Below are positions 39,234-50,911 of a DNA stretch of 64,000 nucleotides, piece by piece. How positions within the stretch are numbered: position 1 is the first letter of the stretch; the number at the start of each line of letters is the position of its first letter. The translations under genes and the position numbers were made by a program. The stretch covers positions 76,890,300 to 76,954,299 of the forward strand of contig CM049314.1 in the NCBI GenBank assembly GCA_026874595.1, read 5' to 3'. The notes under the pieces are model-generated. The model was not told where the DNA came from and did no database searches. It worked only from the letters and a program-made list of their open reading frames with translations. This DNA is from Sipunculus nudus. Taxonomy: Eukaryota; Annelida; Sipuncula; Golfingiida; Sipunculidae.

Positions 39234-39510
39234 CGGTTTCGGACGTCGTGGCAATATATCACGCTTCATCTAATGTAATATCCTGGTAGTAATCAGGGCC
39301 CGTGACATTTTTCATCTGCGGGCCCTGGGTGTATAGATGTTAGATCATATCAACGTGTAATCCCAAACAGCCGCACATATTATGGTGTATGCCATACCAT
39401 TGAGCCTTCAGAGGGTCGGGTCGACCGTGAAAGATTCCATCGCTCCTCGGCTGAGATTGGAACTCACGACCTCCCGGTTTTAGACCCAAGATGCCGGTCA
39501 ACTGACCTCT
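39234..39510 (-). mobile_element. tRNA-derived SINE, best-preserved B box (unit 5b)
   Basis: On the minus strand the head reads GGGAGGTCGTGAGTTCCAAT, a good tRNA T-arm/B-box match, followed by a body of about 210 bp. The A-box part is missing. It is at the same relative position as the other array copies. Confidence 0.65.
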
Positions 39511-39923
39511 AAAAATTAATCTATGGCAACTTCATAATATATTGCAAACTAAATGGGTCTATATAACATACGAAGCTTAAGTACATAGATCAATATGAAA
39601 TAACCTTAATTAAATTTTAGAATATACAAATGAAGAGTGAAAGGGCATCGATTATAAAAAGCTCGCCGTTACATTTTTATCAATTCAAATGCTGATTCAA
39701 ATAGCTTGGTATATCTATAATATTATATTCGCTAGCGTGATGAGGATGTAACCAGGACTACCGATAAAGGGCATTCGATAATGTAAGACGAAACTGGCGA
39801 AAGTCTAAGTCAGACAAATAAACCAATCAACTCATTTGTCACGAGAAATGCTACTTTTACATTGCAAATTATACTTTGCGTTTATATTTGGTACATGTTA
39901 AACATAGTTACTACGAAAAGAAA

Positions 39924-39960
39924 CCCCCCCCCCCAAAAAAAAAACAAAAAAAAAAAAAAC
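39924..39960. repeat. Poly-C then poly-A tract
   Basis: Eleven C are followed by A runs broken by single C residues. Such tracts are slippage-prone. Confidence 0.9.
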
Positions 39961-40017
39961 AAAGTGGAGTTTAACTAAAGCAAGGGATTCCAGATTACCT
40001 ACAGTTGAGGATTTCAT

Positions 40018-40348
40018 ATTCGCGAGGTTAACATTTCGCGATTTTCATTTTTTTATTGTTTCGCGAGGATTCCAGTTTTGCGACCTCTCTAGACATAATC
40101 TACAGAGAACATATCCATTCCTACATGAATTAATCATATTAAATAATTATAACGATTGGCCCAATGAAAATAGAATGAGTACAAAATATTCTTCGTTAAT
40201 TTGTAGATAATTTTAAAGATTTGACATCATTCATAATGACAAACTTTTACCTTTTAACTTGTCATCGACGAAGCCCCTTAAACACGAAGTTTAATTTTAG
40301 CATTAATTTACATTTCACGATCATTGCAAATTTAAAAAAAAAATACGT
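40018..40348. mobile_element. MITE-like element, unit 5b
   Basis: The left end is the best preserved of the five: TTCGCGAGGTTAACATTTCG, then a second TTTCGCGAGGATT. The right end is decayed. Confidence 0.5.
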
Positions 40349-42973
40349 CTCATTAGTCAATGAATATTGATTTTCAGTTTGGTCTGTGTGTGCATATGTA
40401 CTGTTTTGTGTTAATTTATCACTCATAGACCAATGTTAGGATAATCAGATGTTTATTATGATATAAATGCATCCGGATGGGTGGACGTGGGAGTAAATTC
40501 CACCACATGGCTTGTACCATGACTCAAATTAGGCTTTTTAGCCCAATATAAATGCCTACTGAGACTTGTATCGACTACGAGGAAAGTCTTTACAACAAAA
40601 ACACCCATATTTGTATAATTTGCCTTAAAACAAATCTTATCCTACGAATTTGAAAGGGCCACATTACACTTGTCACTATATTAATACCTACGCCATCTGT
40701 GTATGAAGAAGCCCCTGTGAATTGTGGACCGTAGGTTTCAAATCCCACAGACCCTAATATAACCAGCATAGTCGCACTCTTTTGAGTCCGATTTTGCGCA
40801 GAGTGCTAAGGATAGTGCTTCCTGTTGCATCTTAATAAGGACAGCACTATAAAGCGTGAACAGTCACGTGTCATTACCTCATATTTATTTCAGTAACGAC
40901 CATATATTTGCTTGTACCAAGTGTCTTAATGATTTTTGATAATTTTTTAAAGTATATATGAAGTATATATGGATATGACAAATATTTTGCGACTGCTTCT
41001 CTTATACACATGTTTGAACAAGGACATTTTACAATAGAGTCTCCCTATCACACAGAAGACACCACGGAGATCAAGTATGCGTTATTTACATATACATCTG
41101 AGGCCTTTATAATAATGTCTTAGGTGATATGTTGGACCTGAGTCTAGACACTACGTAAGCCACTTCATTGAACATTTGTCGTTAGAATAGTGTTTGTGGT
41201 ATTTTAGCCGACTCAAGGACTTTTGTTTTAAATAACGATATATTGCAATTGAACCAAAACCCCAGCAAAAACAAATAGAAAATCAACATGGCACCATAAC
41301 TGTATACAATAAGTTTATCTTTGTCATTTTTAGTTGCTTAATTAACGAAGAAATAGCGGTTTTGCTTTGCTATCAGTTCATGTCAACGTTTTTCTGATTT
41401 ATACCTAGACATATATAGCATTTGAAAAAAAAATGGACTTGGCATAGAATATTATAATCAAAAGAATACATTTAAAGGGGCTAAATGTGATTTGAAAGGC
41501 ATTGTCATATTAAAAAAAAGGAATGTGGTCAATGATTTGATAAGAAATGGGATTTTTAAAAGATGCGAATGTATACACTACAAGATTTTTTTTTCGGATA
41601 GGCCCGAAATATTCAAATCTTTATCTTAATTTTCTAATCCCTTTTCATAACAAATCGGTTGGAGGGTTGCATTAAACCTACTCTTGTACAATAAAATCTT
41701 TATGAGGTATTATTAAGGCCGCAGTAAACTTAGTATAGTCACATGTGTCAAACAAATGTCTAAAATTATTTTTCCTCGACATACAGAAACAAAACTTCGA
41801 ATAAATATACCAGAAAAATATAACTGAAATTCAAAAACTTTTTCTATATACTTATTGATATGTACTATGTATGTCATCAGGGTATTTGTGTGATAGTCAG
41901 TGATGATCGGTTTTTGGGAAGAATTTCTAACATGCCATTAAAGCTAGCATGGTGAATATATCTGCCTGATACGAAAACAAACTACTTATTATTGTATGAG
42001 TAAGATGTAAAGTCAAATAAGATGTAAGCTTCAAGGAGACACCTAAACACAGGTCATGGATCTGGCTCGTGCAAACATCATTTCTTTTCATAAAAGCGAA
42101 ACCAATAAAGAAAGCAAGAGCCTTTTTAAGGGTTACATTGTTATTTTTCTCGTTTGCAATTATTCCTTTTATGGGTTGGTTAACCATAATGAAGAAGATT
42201 TATTTCGTTCGAGGTCCCAAGTATGCCTTATGAAAGTGAGAATGCTTTTAAAGCAATTGAAAATGAGTCTGCCACAGGCAACAATGGTAGTAGAACAAAA
42301 GTTTAAGCACTTTACTTGTCAGTAATGTTTACTTAAGCATCCAAAAACAACCTTAAGTCGGCTAATGGCAAATCACATATAAAATTGTTTTAATGTTTCA
42401 AGTGTGAAATGTTGTCAAGGACACACTGATAACAGGTTTCTAACAGCAATAACTTTCAGTTACGGACTAATGGTAAAGACTACGATCTTGAATTAACTCC
42501 TTGATTACTGATAAAAGAGTACAATTTTAACAGGCAAAACCTAAACAGTGCCCCGTTAGGTCATAAAATGTTATAAAATATGTGTATATTTACTACAATT
42601 AATAAAACACATGTTCGTTTATTTCCCATTTGGTGAATCAATGCCAAAAGTCTTTTTTTAAAGGGCGCGTAACGGATGTCGACGGTATGCAATCCAGCAA
42701 GCCAGCACTGGGAGATTTGATTTTTTAAAGAAGAGGGCGTAGCTTGACCTTATCTGGTTTTATTGTCTGTGTCAGTTTCATTTAATCTTGCTCCGGTAGA
42801 CTTATGCTGTTGTCAACTGATATGGTCGTGTAAAACATAATTAAATCTGGACCTTACTTCGTTTTCTTCTGCTTTATTTTCTTTTTCGCTATTTTTGTAA
42901 CTGTATTCAAATGTGTTGGAGTAGACGATTTAGTATATATGCTCTCAGTCTTTTGGTTTATAATGTATTATAG

Positions 42974-43149
42974 ACGGTGATCACCTGTCGATTGCATACA
43001 TCCTTTCGAAAAACTGCATAAAGCTAAAGCTTTTGAATAAAGAAATACTAAAAGCTTTGACTGCTAAAGTAAAAGAAGAAAAGATAATTGATTGGAAGAA
43101 ATATGTTTTGTCCAGATTTTGTGAACCGACGATCGAAGATGTCTGGTAG
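42974..43149 (+). CDS. Exon-like segment: splice acceptor to stop codon, unknown protein
   Basis: Family sequence stops at a good acceptor (TATTATAG, G at 42973). The next 174 bases are open for 57 codons to a TAG at 43147-43149. The translation is lysine-rich and of protein-like composition, with landmarks DHLSIAYILSKN, ALTAKVKEEK and WKKYVLSRFCE. The frame is closed by a TAA just upstream of the acceptor (42961-42963), as expected for a terminal exon. Array-family sequence resumes after the stop (from about 43165). I do not recognise the family. A related ungapped stretch lies at about 57826-57896. No upstream exon was found, so it may be a pseudogene remnant. Confidence 0.4.
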
Positions 43150-43344
43150 TACTGTGACTTTTTTATTTAATCTTAATCTTGGTGTGTTTGAATTTAATCT
43201 TGCTCCGGGAGACCTTCTCTCTGAAAACATGACAAGATCAAGACAAAATAGTTTTTATTAAAGGAACCAATTAAAAAGGAAATAATTTTGTGTTATTTGC
43301 GTGTACCTGTCATATTTTGGATTCTCATCAGGCAGGAAGCGATA

Positions 43345-44340
43345 TTCTTGTGTTGACTCACAGTTGTCATTCAGGCTCAGGATCGTCTGGTCAGCGTCTA
43401 CAATCATGTGGCACCGGAAAGTGAGGAATATAGCCGAGAAATGTCACAATAAAACCTTATAGTATGGTATTAATGTGAAAATCACGTCATCTTATCGGAT
43501 TTATTTTAAACTAACGTTAGAATTTTAAATCTAGCAGACGCTGGAAGCAGCAGTTGAGCGATAATACGTGAATTTATAATTGTTTATTATTTTATTTTTC
43601 ATATGGAGGGTTTGCAAAGTTCCGTCAGGTTTATTTCAGATGCCAAATAACAAATATGCAAATGTGTCAAGAATAACTATAACTATATTATTGTAATTGC
43701 TCAAGGATTAATTCTTCATTTGCATGAAATCATTTTTTCCAAAAAAAATTGTATAGTTTAACCTGATGGCATAATTTTAGAAGAAAATATATATTAATTT
43801 AATAAATCATTTATTGACTATATGATAAATCATGTTTATAACATACAAATGAAATATCATTTTCACTATGAATCTTTAAATATAAATATGTGTGCATGTT
43901 CTTGTGCTAACCGTGAACCACTTGTGCAAGTTGTGGTGGAAATATGTAAAAATATATATAATTGTGTTTGTATGTATATATTGATATAATTATATACCAT
44001 ACATTTTTTAGTTTATAAATATTTTTAAATTTTAAAGAAAATACATTAATATATTTTTGTACCATAATCTTTTTGTAGCATAATCTAACTGTAGTCACTG
44101 TTATGCATAATATTAACATTTTTTATATACTCCTAGCCAAAATAGAAAGTATCAAATCATTGTAAATTTTCAGTTTGTCACACTAAATATTACATATGAT
44201 TGTGACTCCTTTCCAGTTCTTAGGTGCAAAGTTTACAAGGAAAATTATGATTAATTGTTCAACAAGAGAACTATGGTTCTTCTTACCATAGAAAGCGGAC
44301 TAATCTTTGTAATCTTGAGATAATCATGTTACAAAAAGGG
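43345..44340. repeat. Inverted repeat, left arm (~1 kb)
   Basis: This is the reverse complement of 53440-54552 at very roughly 75-80 percent by eye, with indels. Clear anchors: GTGAACCACTTGTGCAAGTT (43912) against the complement of AACTTGTACAAGTGGTTCAT (53874); AAAATAGAAAGTATCAAATC (44139) against the complement near 53672-53695; and GAGGGTTTGCAAAGT (43606) against ACTTTGCAAACCCTC (54267). The outer end coincides with a possible first coding exon. It is either one arm of a long inverted repeat or one of two diverged promoter-region copies. Confidence 0.85.
43362..43407 (-). CDS. Possible first coding exon, outward-facing (left)
   Basis: An ATG at 43407 in decent context (GCCACATGA), with an in-frame TGA 13 codons upstream, opens MIVDADQTILSLNDN and then meets a donor (T|GTGAGT) after 46 bases, leaving phase 1. 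The right arm has the same start (MIADADLMIL) and a donor of the same phase. A second donor (AG|GTACAC) lies farther on at 43306, and the frame stays open to it. No downstream exon was identified, so the gene could be truncated. The protein is not recognised. Confidence 0.35.
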
Positions 44341-45785
44341 GATGGCAGAATTGATCTGCATCCAGACAGCTAATTTTTCATGGTATGGATAGACCAGGAG
44401 CAATCATAAGGGGGTGGTGGTGGTATATATATTTATATATTAACATATATATGTATATTTATTTTATTCATTTGTACTGACAATTTAATATTGGACCTGT
44501 AAATAAAGATTACTGGTAATAAGCCAAGCTGAGGCTGGTCCTTGATTTCATGTAATAAATTATTGGGTGATATTTATACATTCATATATGTTAATATTTA
44601 AACATAAATGCCAATAATTAGCGATTAAAATAGTTTAAGATTTATTTATTATATTTTAACCAAATAAGGCCAAAAAAGAGAACGCTTCTTAGGCATCGCA
44701 CGCGTTAGCTTTAACCGCCTACATATTTTTTTATATTTTTATCTTTCAAAAAGATAAAATAATACAATTTTGATAAGATTTCTTTTGTTATATAGTGCTT
44801 TTACCTATTAAGCAAAAATATATGTTATTATTATGCTTTTCCCTTATTATATGAAATGTTTATCGAAAAATTAAATGAAAGGTTAAAAAATTGCCCGCAG
44901 GCAATGATTTCTGCAAAAAAGTGTCTGAAAAGCATGCTTTTATTTTGGCCTGAGCAATATGAGACTTTTCTATGTACACCCATACAAGAAAAAGTATGGA
45001 TGACTTTCATATGGTACGCCATATGTTAAATAATGTACTAATATAATGGTAACTAATTTCATCCCCATTCCCCCTACCAAGTGTATTGCAATAATTGTTA
45101 ATATTTGAACTGTATTTCTGTAATTGCAAAGCTGTTTCTAATCCAATTTACAGAACTTTTCTTCAAACAGTAATTCAAAGGAGTAATCCAGGTGATGCCA
45201 TGTTGTGGTTATGTAGTATTTTAATTAAATTAATTTCCTTTTAAATAATATTAGCAAATTAAAATATAATTAAACCCATCAGTAAGCATAATTTGATCAT
45301 ATATGAGCCATAAATGTGAATTGTGAATTGTGTTATTTTCAGAGATTTTTGTTTTGCAGATTTTAAAAGTATATTTTATAAAAAAAATGCATCTGTGTGC
45401 ATAATGTGATGTTAACTGACCGAATTGGCTATAAATGTTCGTGCAATTTCGAATTATGAATCAACTTGAATATTCACATATTTATGTTATGGTGTAAATG
45501 TAAGGTAAGATTGAGTATCTTGAAAAAATGAAATAAAAAAGTGAGGATCTAATGCAAACATTTGTTCATTATTTTCCTGCTTCAGGAAAATGGAAATAAA
45601 AGTGGTTTGCTTTTTTTCCCATCTCCCTGCCTAATTTCAAATATATCATGAGGGCATCTGTGTGCTCAAATTGAGAATTCCTGTAAAATTCAATTCAGCT
45701 ACCAGGCAAAAAGGGTCATACTAAGGTCTCCATTTTTTTCTTTATTTAGTTATTTGATGAAAGCTTCACAAGAATTACATAAAAA

Positions 45786-45805
45786 TATATATATATATAT
45801 ATATT
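45786..45805. repeat. (AT)n microsatellite, short
   Basis: Ten AT dinucleotides, lying just left of the coding-like stretch. Confidence 0.95.
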
Positions 45806-45915
45806 GTTCAACGTGATATAACCTTTTGATAATCAAATTCAATTTTTATTTTACAATTTAATATAGGCTATACAGTGTCTTTCATTATTACTGTTTGAAT
45901 CCCATCCAAATTCTT

Positions 45916-46357
45916 TTACAGAAACCCAAGAGCTATAGTCACAGGAAAGTGAAGTTGATTACCGGTACTACAGATAATTTCACAAGATGACCATCCTTCA
46001 TCTATCAAACCTATAGGATAGCTGTGATGAAGACCAAATTTTATTATCATCTGGAAGTCTGCAAACTCCGAGAACTCTACGATAGTCACCAGGACTGCAT
46101 GGGAAGAAATCTTGAATATACCAGACCAGACAACTGCAGTCCCTACAATGACACCACTGTGGAGGGCCAGACACTGGCTCAGCTGCCTCCTGAAGAGTTT
46201 GATCTCTAACCACCACCTTGACAAGCATCCCTACCGCATTAAGATATGTAGCAAGAGCCCCTTTTGTGAACCTTTGCAGATAGCAAGAAAAGCCCAGGCA
46301 TGGTAAAATAGGTTTTACCCATGTCAAATCCGAACCCTGATTGTCATGCGGCTTCAT
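45916..46357 (-). pseudogene. Coding-like stretch, two overlapping minus frames, unknown
   Basis: About 440 bp of visibly higher GC than the surroundings carries two overlapping minus-strand frames: 119 codons (46357-45998) and 102 codons (46224-45916). Their composition is protein-like, with hydrophobic runs such as VIVGTAVVWSGIFKISS. The layout would fit a coding segment with one frame change near 46200, or an exon boundary. A 61-codon frame also exists on the plus strand. No domain is recognised and the strand is uncertain. Transcribed non-coding DNA or an unknown repeat are equally possible. Confidence 0.25.
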
Positions 46358-48175
46358 GATCTGTAGGTTAATGATCTGAAGGGTATGTTATATAAACAAG
46401 AAATGATGCCTCCCTGGTCTCATGACTGACAAAAGCAAGTAGCCAAAATAAGATTAGGTGCTCTGGAATGGAAGAGTAGTCATCTTAGAAATCAAAAAGT
46501 GTGAAAAGAATAAAATTGGTGTAAAGTGCACAATTAATTTATCTAAGATGTGCTTTATTTACTACAATGAAATATATGTATCTTCAAAAGTCAGAGACAA
46601 TCAACTTACAATCAGGCAGCACATGCTAATAAATTTTATTTGGAAAGCCTGGTTTCAGAGTGGTTTGAAGTACCGGTATCGACCTGAAATGTTGCATGTC
46701 CATTCAAATTCTATAGCCTGTCATACGTAAGACTTGTGGTGTTACCGACAATCATTTATGTGTTTTATACATCCAAGCCAGGATTCATGGTTGCACAATT
46801 GGTTCAAAATGTTAATAATGTGTACTTGCACTGTACATAATCAAGTACTTAAAAAAATAATGGTCGAGTATATTATCATAGAAAAATTAAAACTGATGTA
46901 TATCCCATTTCACAGGTTCACATCATGATTGTAAGCCTCTGTACACATGTATTGAAAATAACTCATGATAATTTTTAGGATTCTATTCAATTAGACCACC
47001 TGATGAGGAGCTGTTATGGGAATTTCGTAAATTTTGGTTGACAATGAAATAGAGGACTGTAAACCAAATTACTAATCGCTAATTCATAGATCAGTCAGAA
47101 TATTCCCCTGATAGTGTAGGGGCATATGTAGCAAATTCGTCCTGAGTAAATTTTGTTTGTAAAAATGTGACTACCCATGCAGTTTTGTTCTTCACCTTTC
47201 TATGAAACCTTAAAACATGGTGCCAATTTTTTTATTCAGTTTTGACGTCTTTCAGCTTGTATTAAAATAGTATTTAAAATGTTAAATTAATAAACTTTGA
47301 CCGAAACATAAACAAAGTAAGCTGGGACAAGAGGATAGGAAAGTTTCATTTTGGAATGTAATTACATACTAAACACACAAACTTAGTTCTCTGACTAGTT
47401 TGGGATTGTCTAAAGTTGTTTTTTGGTTATATTTAATGTAACTATTTACAACTGTTTTACAAGACACGTTTTAATATTTAATTTTAACATTTGCCAAATA
47501 AACGTACAAATAATGATTTAATTATTTCTACTTTTTAATAATTTATTATTTAGGTGAGATCATTAAGCAGTAAGTTGGACCAGCAGTAAGAAACACGAAC
47601 TAAGCTCAGATTCTTTAAGACTTGGTTCCTTGAAAATTACTTGAACATGTGCCGTTTCAGAAAAGTTCAATGTACTTAAAAATGAATTTGTATGTGCTGT
47701 TAAAACAACCTTAAAGTTGACTTCCTCTATACCGGTCCCCATATTATAACCCAAACAATTTTGTTATTGTTTTTATGGCCCACCAAACAAAATATATTAA
47801 AAAATAAATAGACCATCGGGGGGGGAGGGGTTAAAGATGGGATAGAAGAATAACTGTAAACACGTTCGATAACATTATGACTTATGATGACACTTTTTTT
47901 GTTATGATTTGAAATTTACTTCAAGTTTGTTTCCTTCAACAGGACTTTTCTAAAATTCTAAATTTTTTTTTCCAAACACTCTTCTTTATGAATTCTGCAG
48001 CAAAACATGCATTTAATTCAATGTTGATTATCTGTCCTTTACATGTCTCGGTCTACTGTAAATGTTTGTAAATAAATGTCTGTAAATAACTGATGACAAC
48101 AGCTACTTCACAGAAGGTATAATTGCTCCCAAATGATATGCTATTGCCCGCACAGAGCTGAGGTTATATGAACAA

Positions 48176-48176
<1 letters not shown>

Positions 48177-48209
<33 letters not shown>
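48177..48209. repeat. (ATT)n microsatellite
   Basis: About eleven ATT trinucleotides. Confidence 0.97.
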
Positions 48210-49350
48210 TTGCTTCTTAATATGTACTCCATTTCACTGTGAATGGTGGACTAGGCAGAATTTCCTAAAACTTTGGGTTGGGTTAGTGAGGATTTGGCAC
48301 TAAATCCAGTCAAAGTTGTCCTTTTTTCTGTTGTTTATTCTTCACAAAATATGTAAAAAAATTTAGTCATCCGCCTTAAAATTTTGCAAATTATTTTTTG
48401 GATTATGACCAAAACATAAAAATACTCCTTAGGAACCTTTAAATATACTTTGGATGAACTAACTGTAAGAGGCGGGTTTCTATACCTTCACTATCAGCGA
48501 GCGGATAGTGATGGTGGTGATGTAATAATCGAACAATAGGATGACGCAATAACAAAATCATATCAAATGGAAGAATAACAGGGCCATTTTCATATGTTAT
48601 GTATAAATGAAGCAAATATTTAGTCACTGGTTAAAACCAAGGAAAGTGGAGCCATACTGTATGCGATACAGGTTGCCTGAAATCAGCAAGTGGTCCGCCA
48701 TATGTTCATTGCAAGGATACCTTGTTGTCTCTATATGAATTTTTTTAATGAATTGATCAATGAAATTTTGTAGAACAATATACTGGTGGACAAACAACAG
48801 CTGATTAATTTTCATGATTAGTCTGATGAATCTTGATGTGGATCCATGTGTTGGCGGAGGTTTACGCTCTACGGGTGCTCTCTAATATTGTAATAAACGT
48901 CTTAACGCAGTCTTTGAGTGTCTAGTCTATGTTATTGTGATGTAACTACTTACTGACCATTTTGAGGTGTTTTGTTGCTAAATATCTCTCTGTAGGAAAT
49001 ATTTATATATAATGGTCCTCAATTTTTGCTCTAAAATCAAATTTGACCTGAAAAAAATGACAAAACAACTATAGAAAAATTGGCACCATATTTTTTGGTA
49101 AAGTTTAAGGTCTAAGGATCACAAAAATGTAGGGTGTCAACTTTTTACAGGGAAAAATTACTCGGTGTCATATGCCCCCACACTCTGAACAATTTCTTTT
49201 TCATTTGCAAATGCTTGCTATTGAAATTTATACTTAGAGCTTAATTTACATTTAGAGCTTTCCTTCTTCTTGAACAATTTAATACTGGACATTTCTTGGC
49301 ACCGCAGGTGCCTTAGTATCGCCAGACAATTATTCCCCCTTTAACAATAG

Positions 49351-49362
49351 CCCCCCCCCCCC
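49351..49362. repeat. Poly-C run
   Basis: Twelve consecutive C, just left of the palindrome-bearing repeat cluster. Confidence 0.95.
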
Positions 49363-49457
49363 ATCTTCAGCAGCACATATTTTTCACCAAATATGGGGGC
49401 CAATACAGAGAATCACTCTTATGAAAAGGGGATAAATTTATACTATAAAAATGGTTA

Positions 49458-50180
49458 AGGTAGGTGGCGCCACCTGTCTGGTTGACGAGAAAACTATCCA
49501 CGATGGATGTTCATGCCAATTTTGAGACCAACATATTGAAGGACTCCTCAGATATGAGCAATTTTCATCTAAACAAATGTACAGATGGAAACCACACAGG
49601 AAATAGCAGATGGTGCCACCATTCTTGCATACAAGATGCAGGAGGCCAAGATCAATGGATAATGCACAGTTTCAGACCAATACAGCACAGCACTCCTAAG
49701 ATAGAGCATTAATTTATTCTACAAAAAAGGGAAGGTAGGTAGCGCAACCTGTCTGGTCTACGAGAAAACCTTCAAAGATGGATGGACATGCCAAATTTCA
49801 GACAAATACCTTGAACCACTCCTGAGTTATAAGCACATGTACAGATGGAACCGACGGCGAAACGATTGCAGATTGCACCACCAGTCTTGAGAAAAAAATA
49901 GAGGAGAGCAAAGATTCACGGATAGGCACAATTTCAGGCCAAAAGGGCAAATCCCTCCTCAGAAAAGGACATTTATTTATTCTACTAAACGGGAAGGTAG
50001 GTGGCGCCACCTGTCTGGTTTACGAGAAAACTTTCAAAGATGGATGGACATGTCATATTTCAGACCAATACCTTGAACCACTCCGAAGATATGAGCAATT
50101 TTCACCCAAAGCACATGTACAGATGGACGGCAAACGATTGCAGATGGCGCCACCAGTCTTGAATGCAAGATAGAGGTATC
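49458..50180. repeat. ~270-bp tandem repeat, three copies, with GGTGGCGCCACC palindromes
   Basis: Units start at AGGTAGGTRGCGC at about 49458, 49733 and 49994 (offsets about 275 and 261; the last copy is partial). Each begins with GGTGGCGCCACC or a variant followed by TGTCTGGT. Its centre has a second, similar motif (GATGGCGCCACC or variant) followed by AGTCTTG. Shared text includes GATGGATGGACATGCC and ATTTCAGACCAATACC. There is no coding potential. Confidence 0.85.
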
Positions 50181-50880
50181 CAAGATCAATGTGCATGCCC
50201 AATTTCAGCCCAATCTGTCCAAAAGTTTTAGACTTTTAATGCTCCCAGTACGGTCAAGTGGCAATGATGGGGCATTAAAAGGCACAAAAACAAGAGAAAG
50301 ACAGACGATGGCGCCACCTCTCTTCCTCAAAAGTCAATGCTATCAAAGATCTTTGGTCAACTTGATTTTTGGAGCAATCCATGCATCCCTTATCGAGATA
50401 TTTATGATTTTGTGTGATTTTCAACCTATATGGCAATATTCAAGGTGAAGACTACTGTCAAAGGAAAGGTCATGACCCCAATTAAAAAATACATCATCCC
50501 ACAATCAATGTCTATGTATATGCATAATATGAAAAAAATCTGTCCATTAGATTTTTACTTATAATGCTCACAGTATTGTTAAGTGGCAATAAAGGGGGTA
50601 TTAACGGCACGAAAACAATAACATGATGACAGGTGGCGCCACCAGTTTCCGGTACATGACAAAACTATACAAGATCTTTTTGGATCAATCCATGCAAGAT
50701 TTCTTCAAATATTTAAGAATTTGTGTGTTTTCCCCCAAAATGGAATTATTCAAGGTCAAGGTCACTCTCCTTGTAAAGATCATAACTCCATTTTAAATAG
50801 GCTTCGTCCTCTTACCCATATCTATGCACATGTCAGGTTTGGTAAAGATTCGTGAAATATTTTTTTAGTTATTGCGTCCA
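50181..50880. repeat. ~327-bp tandem repeat, two copies, adjoining the 270-bp set
   Basis: Two longer units follow, with palindrome-containing sites at 50307 (GATGGCGCCACC) and 50632 (GGTGGCGCCACC). They share AAGATCTTTKG, ATCCATGCA and TATTCAAGGT. They resemble the 270-bp set only around the palindrome. Confidence 0.75.
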
Positions 50881-50891
50881 AACAAAATCTC

Positions 50892-50911
50892 TGCGGCGGC
50901 GGCGGCGGCGA
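50892..50911. repeat. (GCG)n run at the end of the repeat cluster
   Basis: Six GCG/CGG trinucleotides end the repeat cluster, like the simple-repeat tail of a short retroelement. That interpretation is an inference. Confidence 0.85.

Larger units (their letters stand above)
38381..42973. repeat. Array unit 5b (4.6 kb, last unit before the interruption)
   Basis: It runs from the unit start through the SINE (39234-39510), then jumps to the MITE-like element near 40018. It carries the extra segment shared with unit 4 (about 40390-41500) and blocks equivalent to 22030-22600 and 23045-23450. It ends at TTTATAATGTATTATAG, where family sequence is replaced by an exon-like segment. Confidence 0.7.
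2530..43214. repeat. Tandem array of a ~9-kb non-coding unit
   Basis: Long stretches recur in the same order and on the same strand. The start of the unit (AATATGTGGCGGGG) is near 2686 (variant), 3908 (variant), 12221, 17407, 26066 and 35210. A middle block (GGACGGCCGG) is near 8781, 14850, 21778 (variant) and 29683. A later block (CACGAAGTGGCTGTCAC) is near 10068, 23569 and 33179, with variants at 37865 and 58250. The best-preserved units are 8.65 and 9.16 kb. By eye, copies match at very roughly 80-90 percent with many indels. No reading frame is conserved across the units over its full length, so the unit looks non-coding or pseudogenic. It could be an old segmental duplication of a gene-poor locus or a very large satellite. 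Confidence 0.85.
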
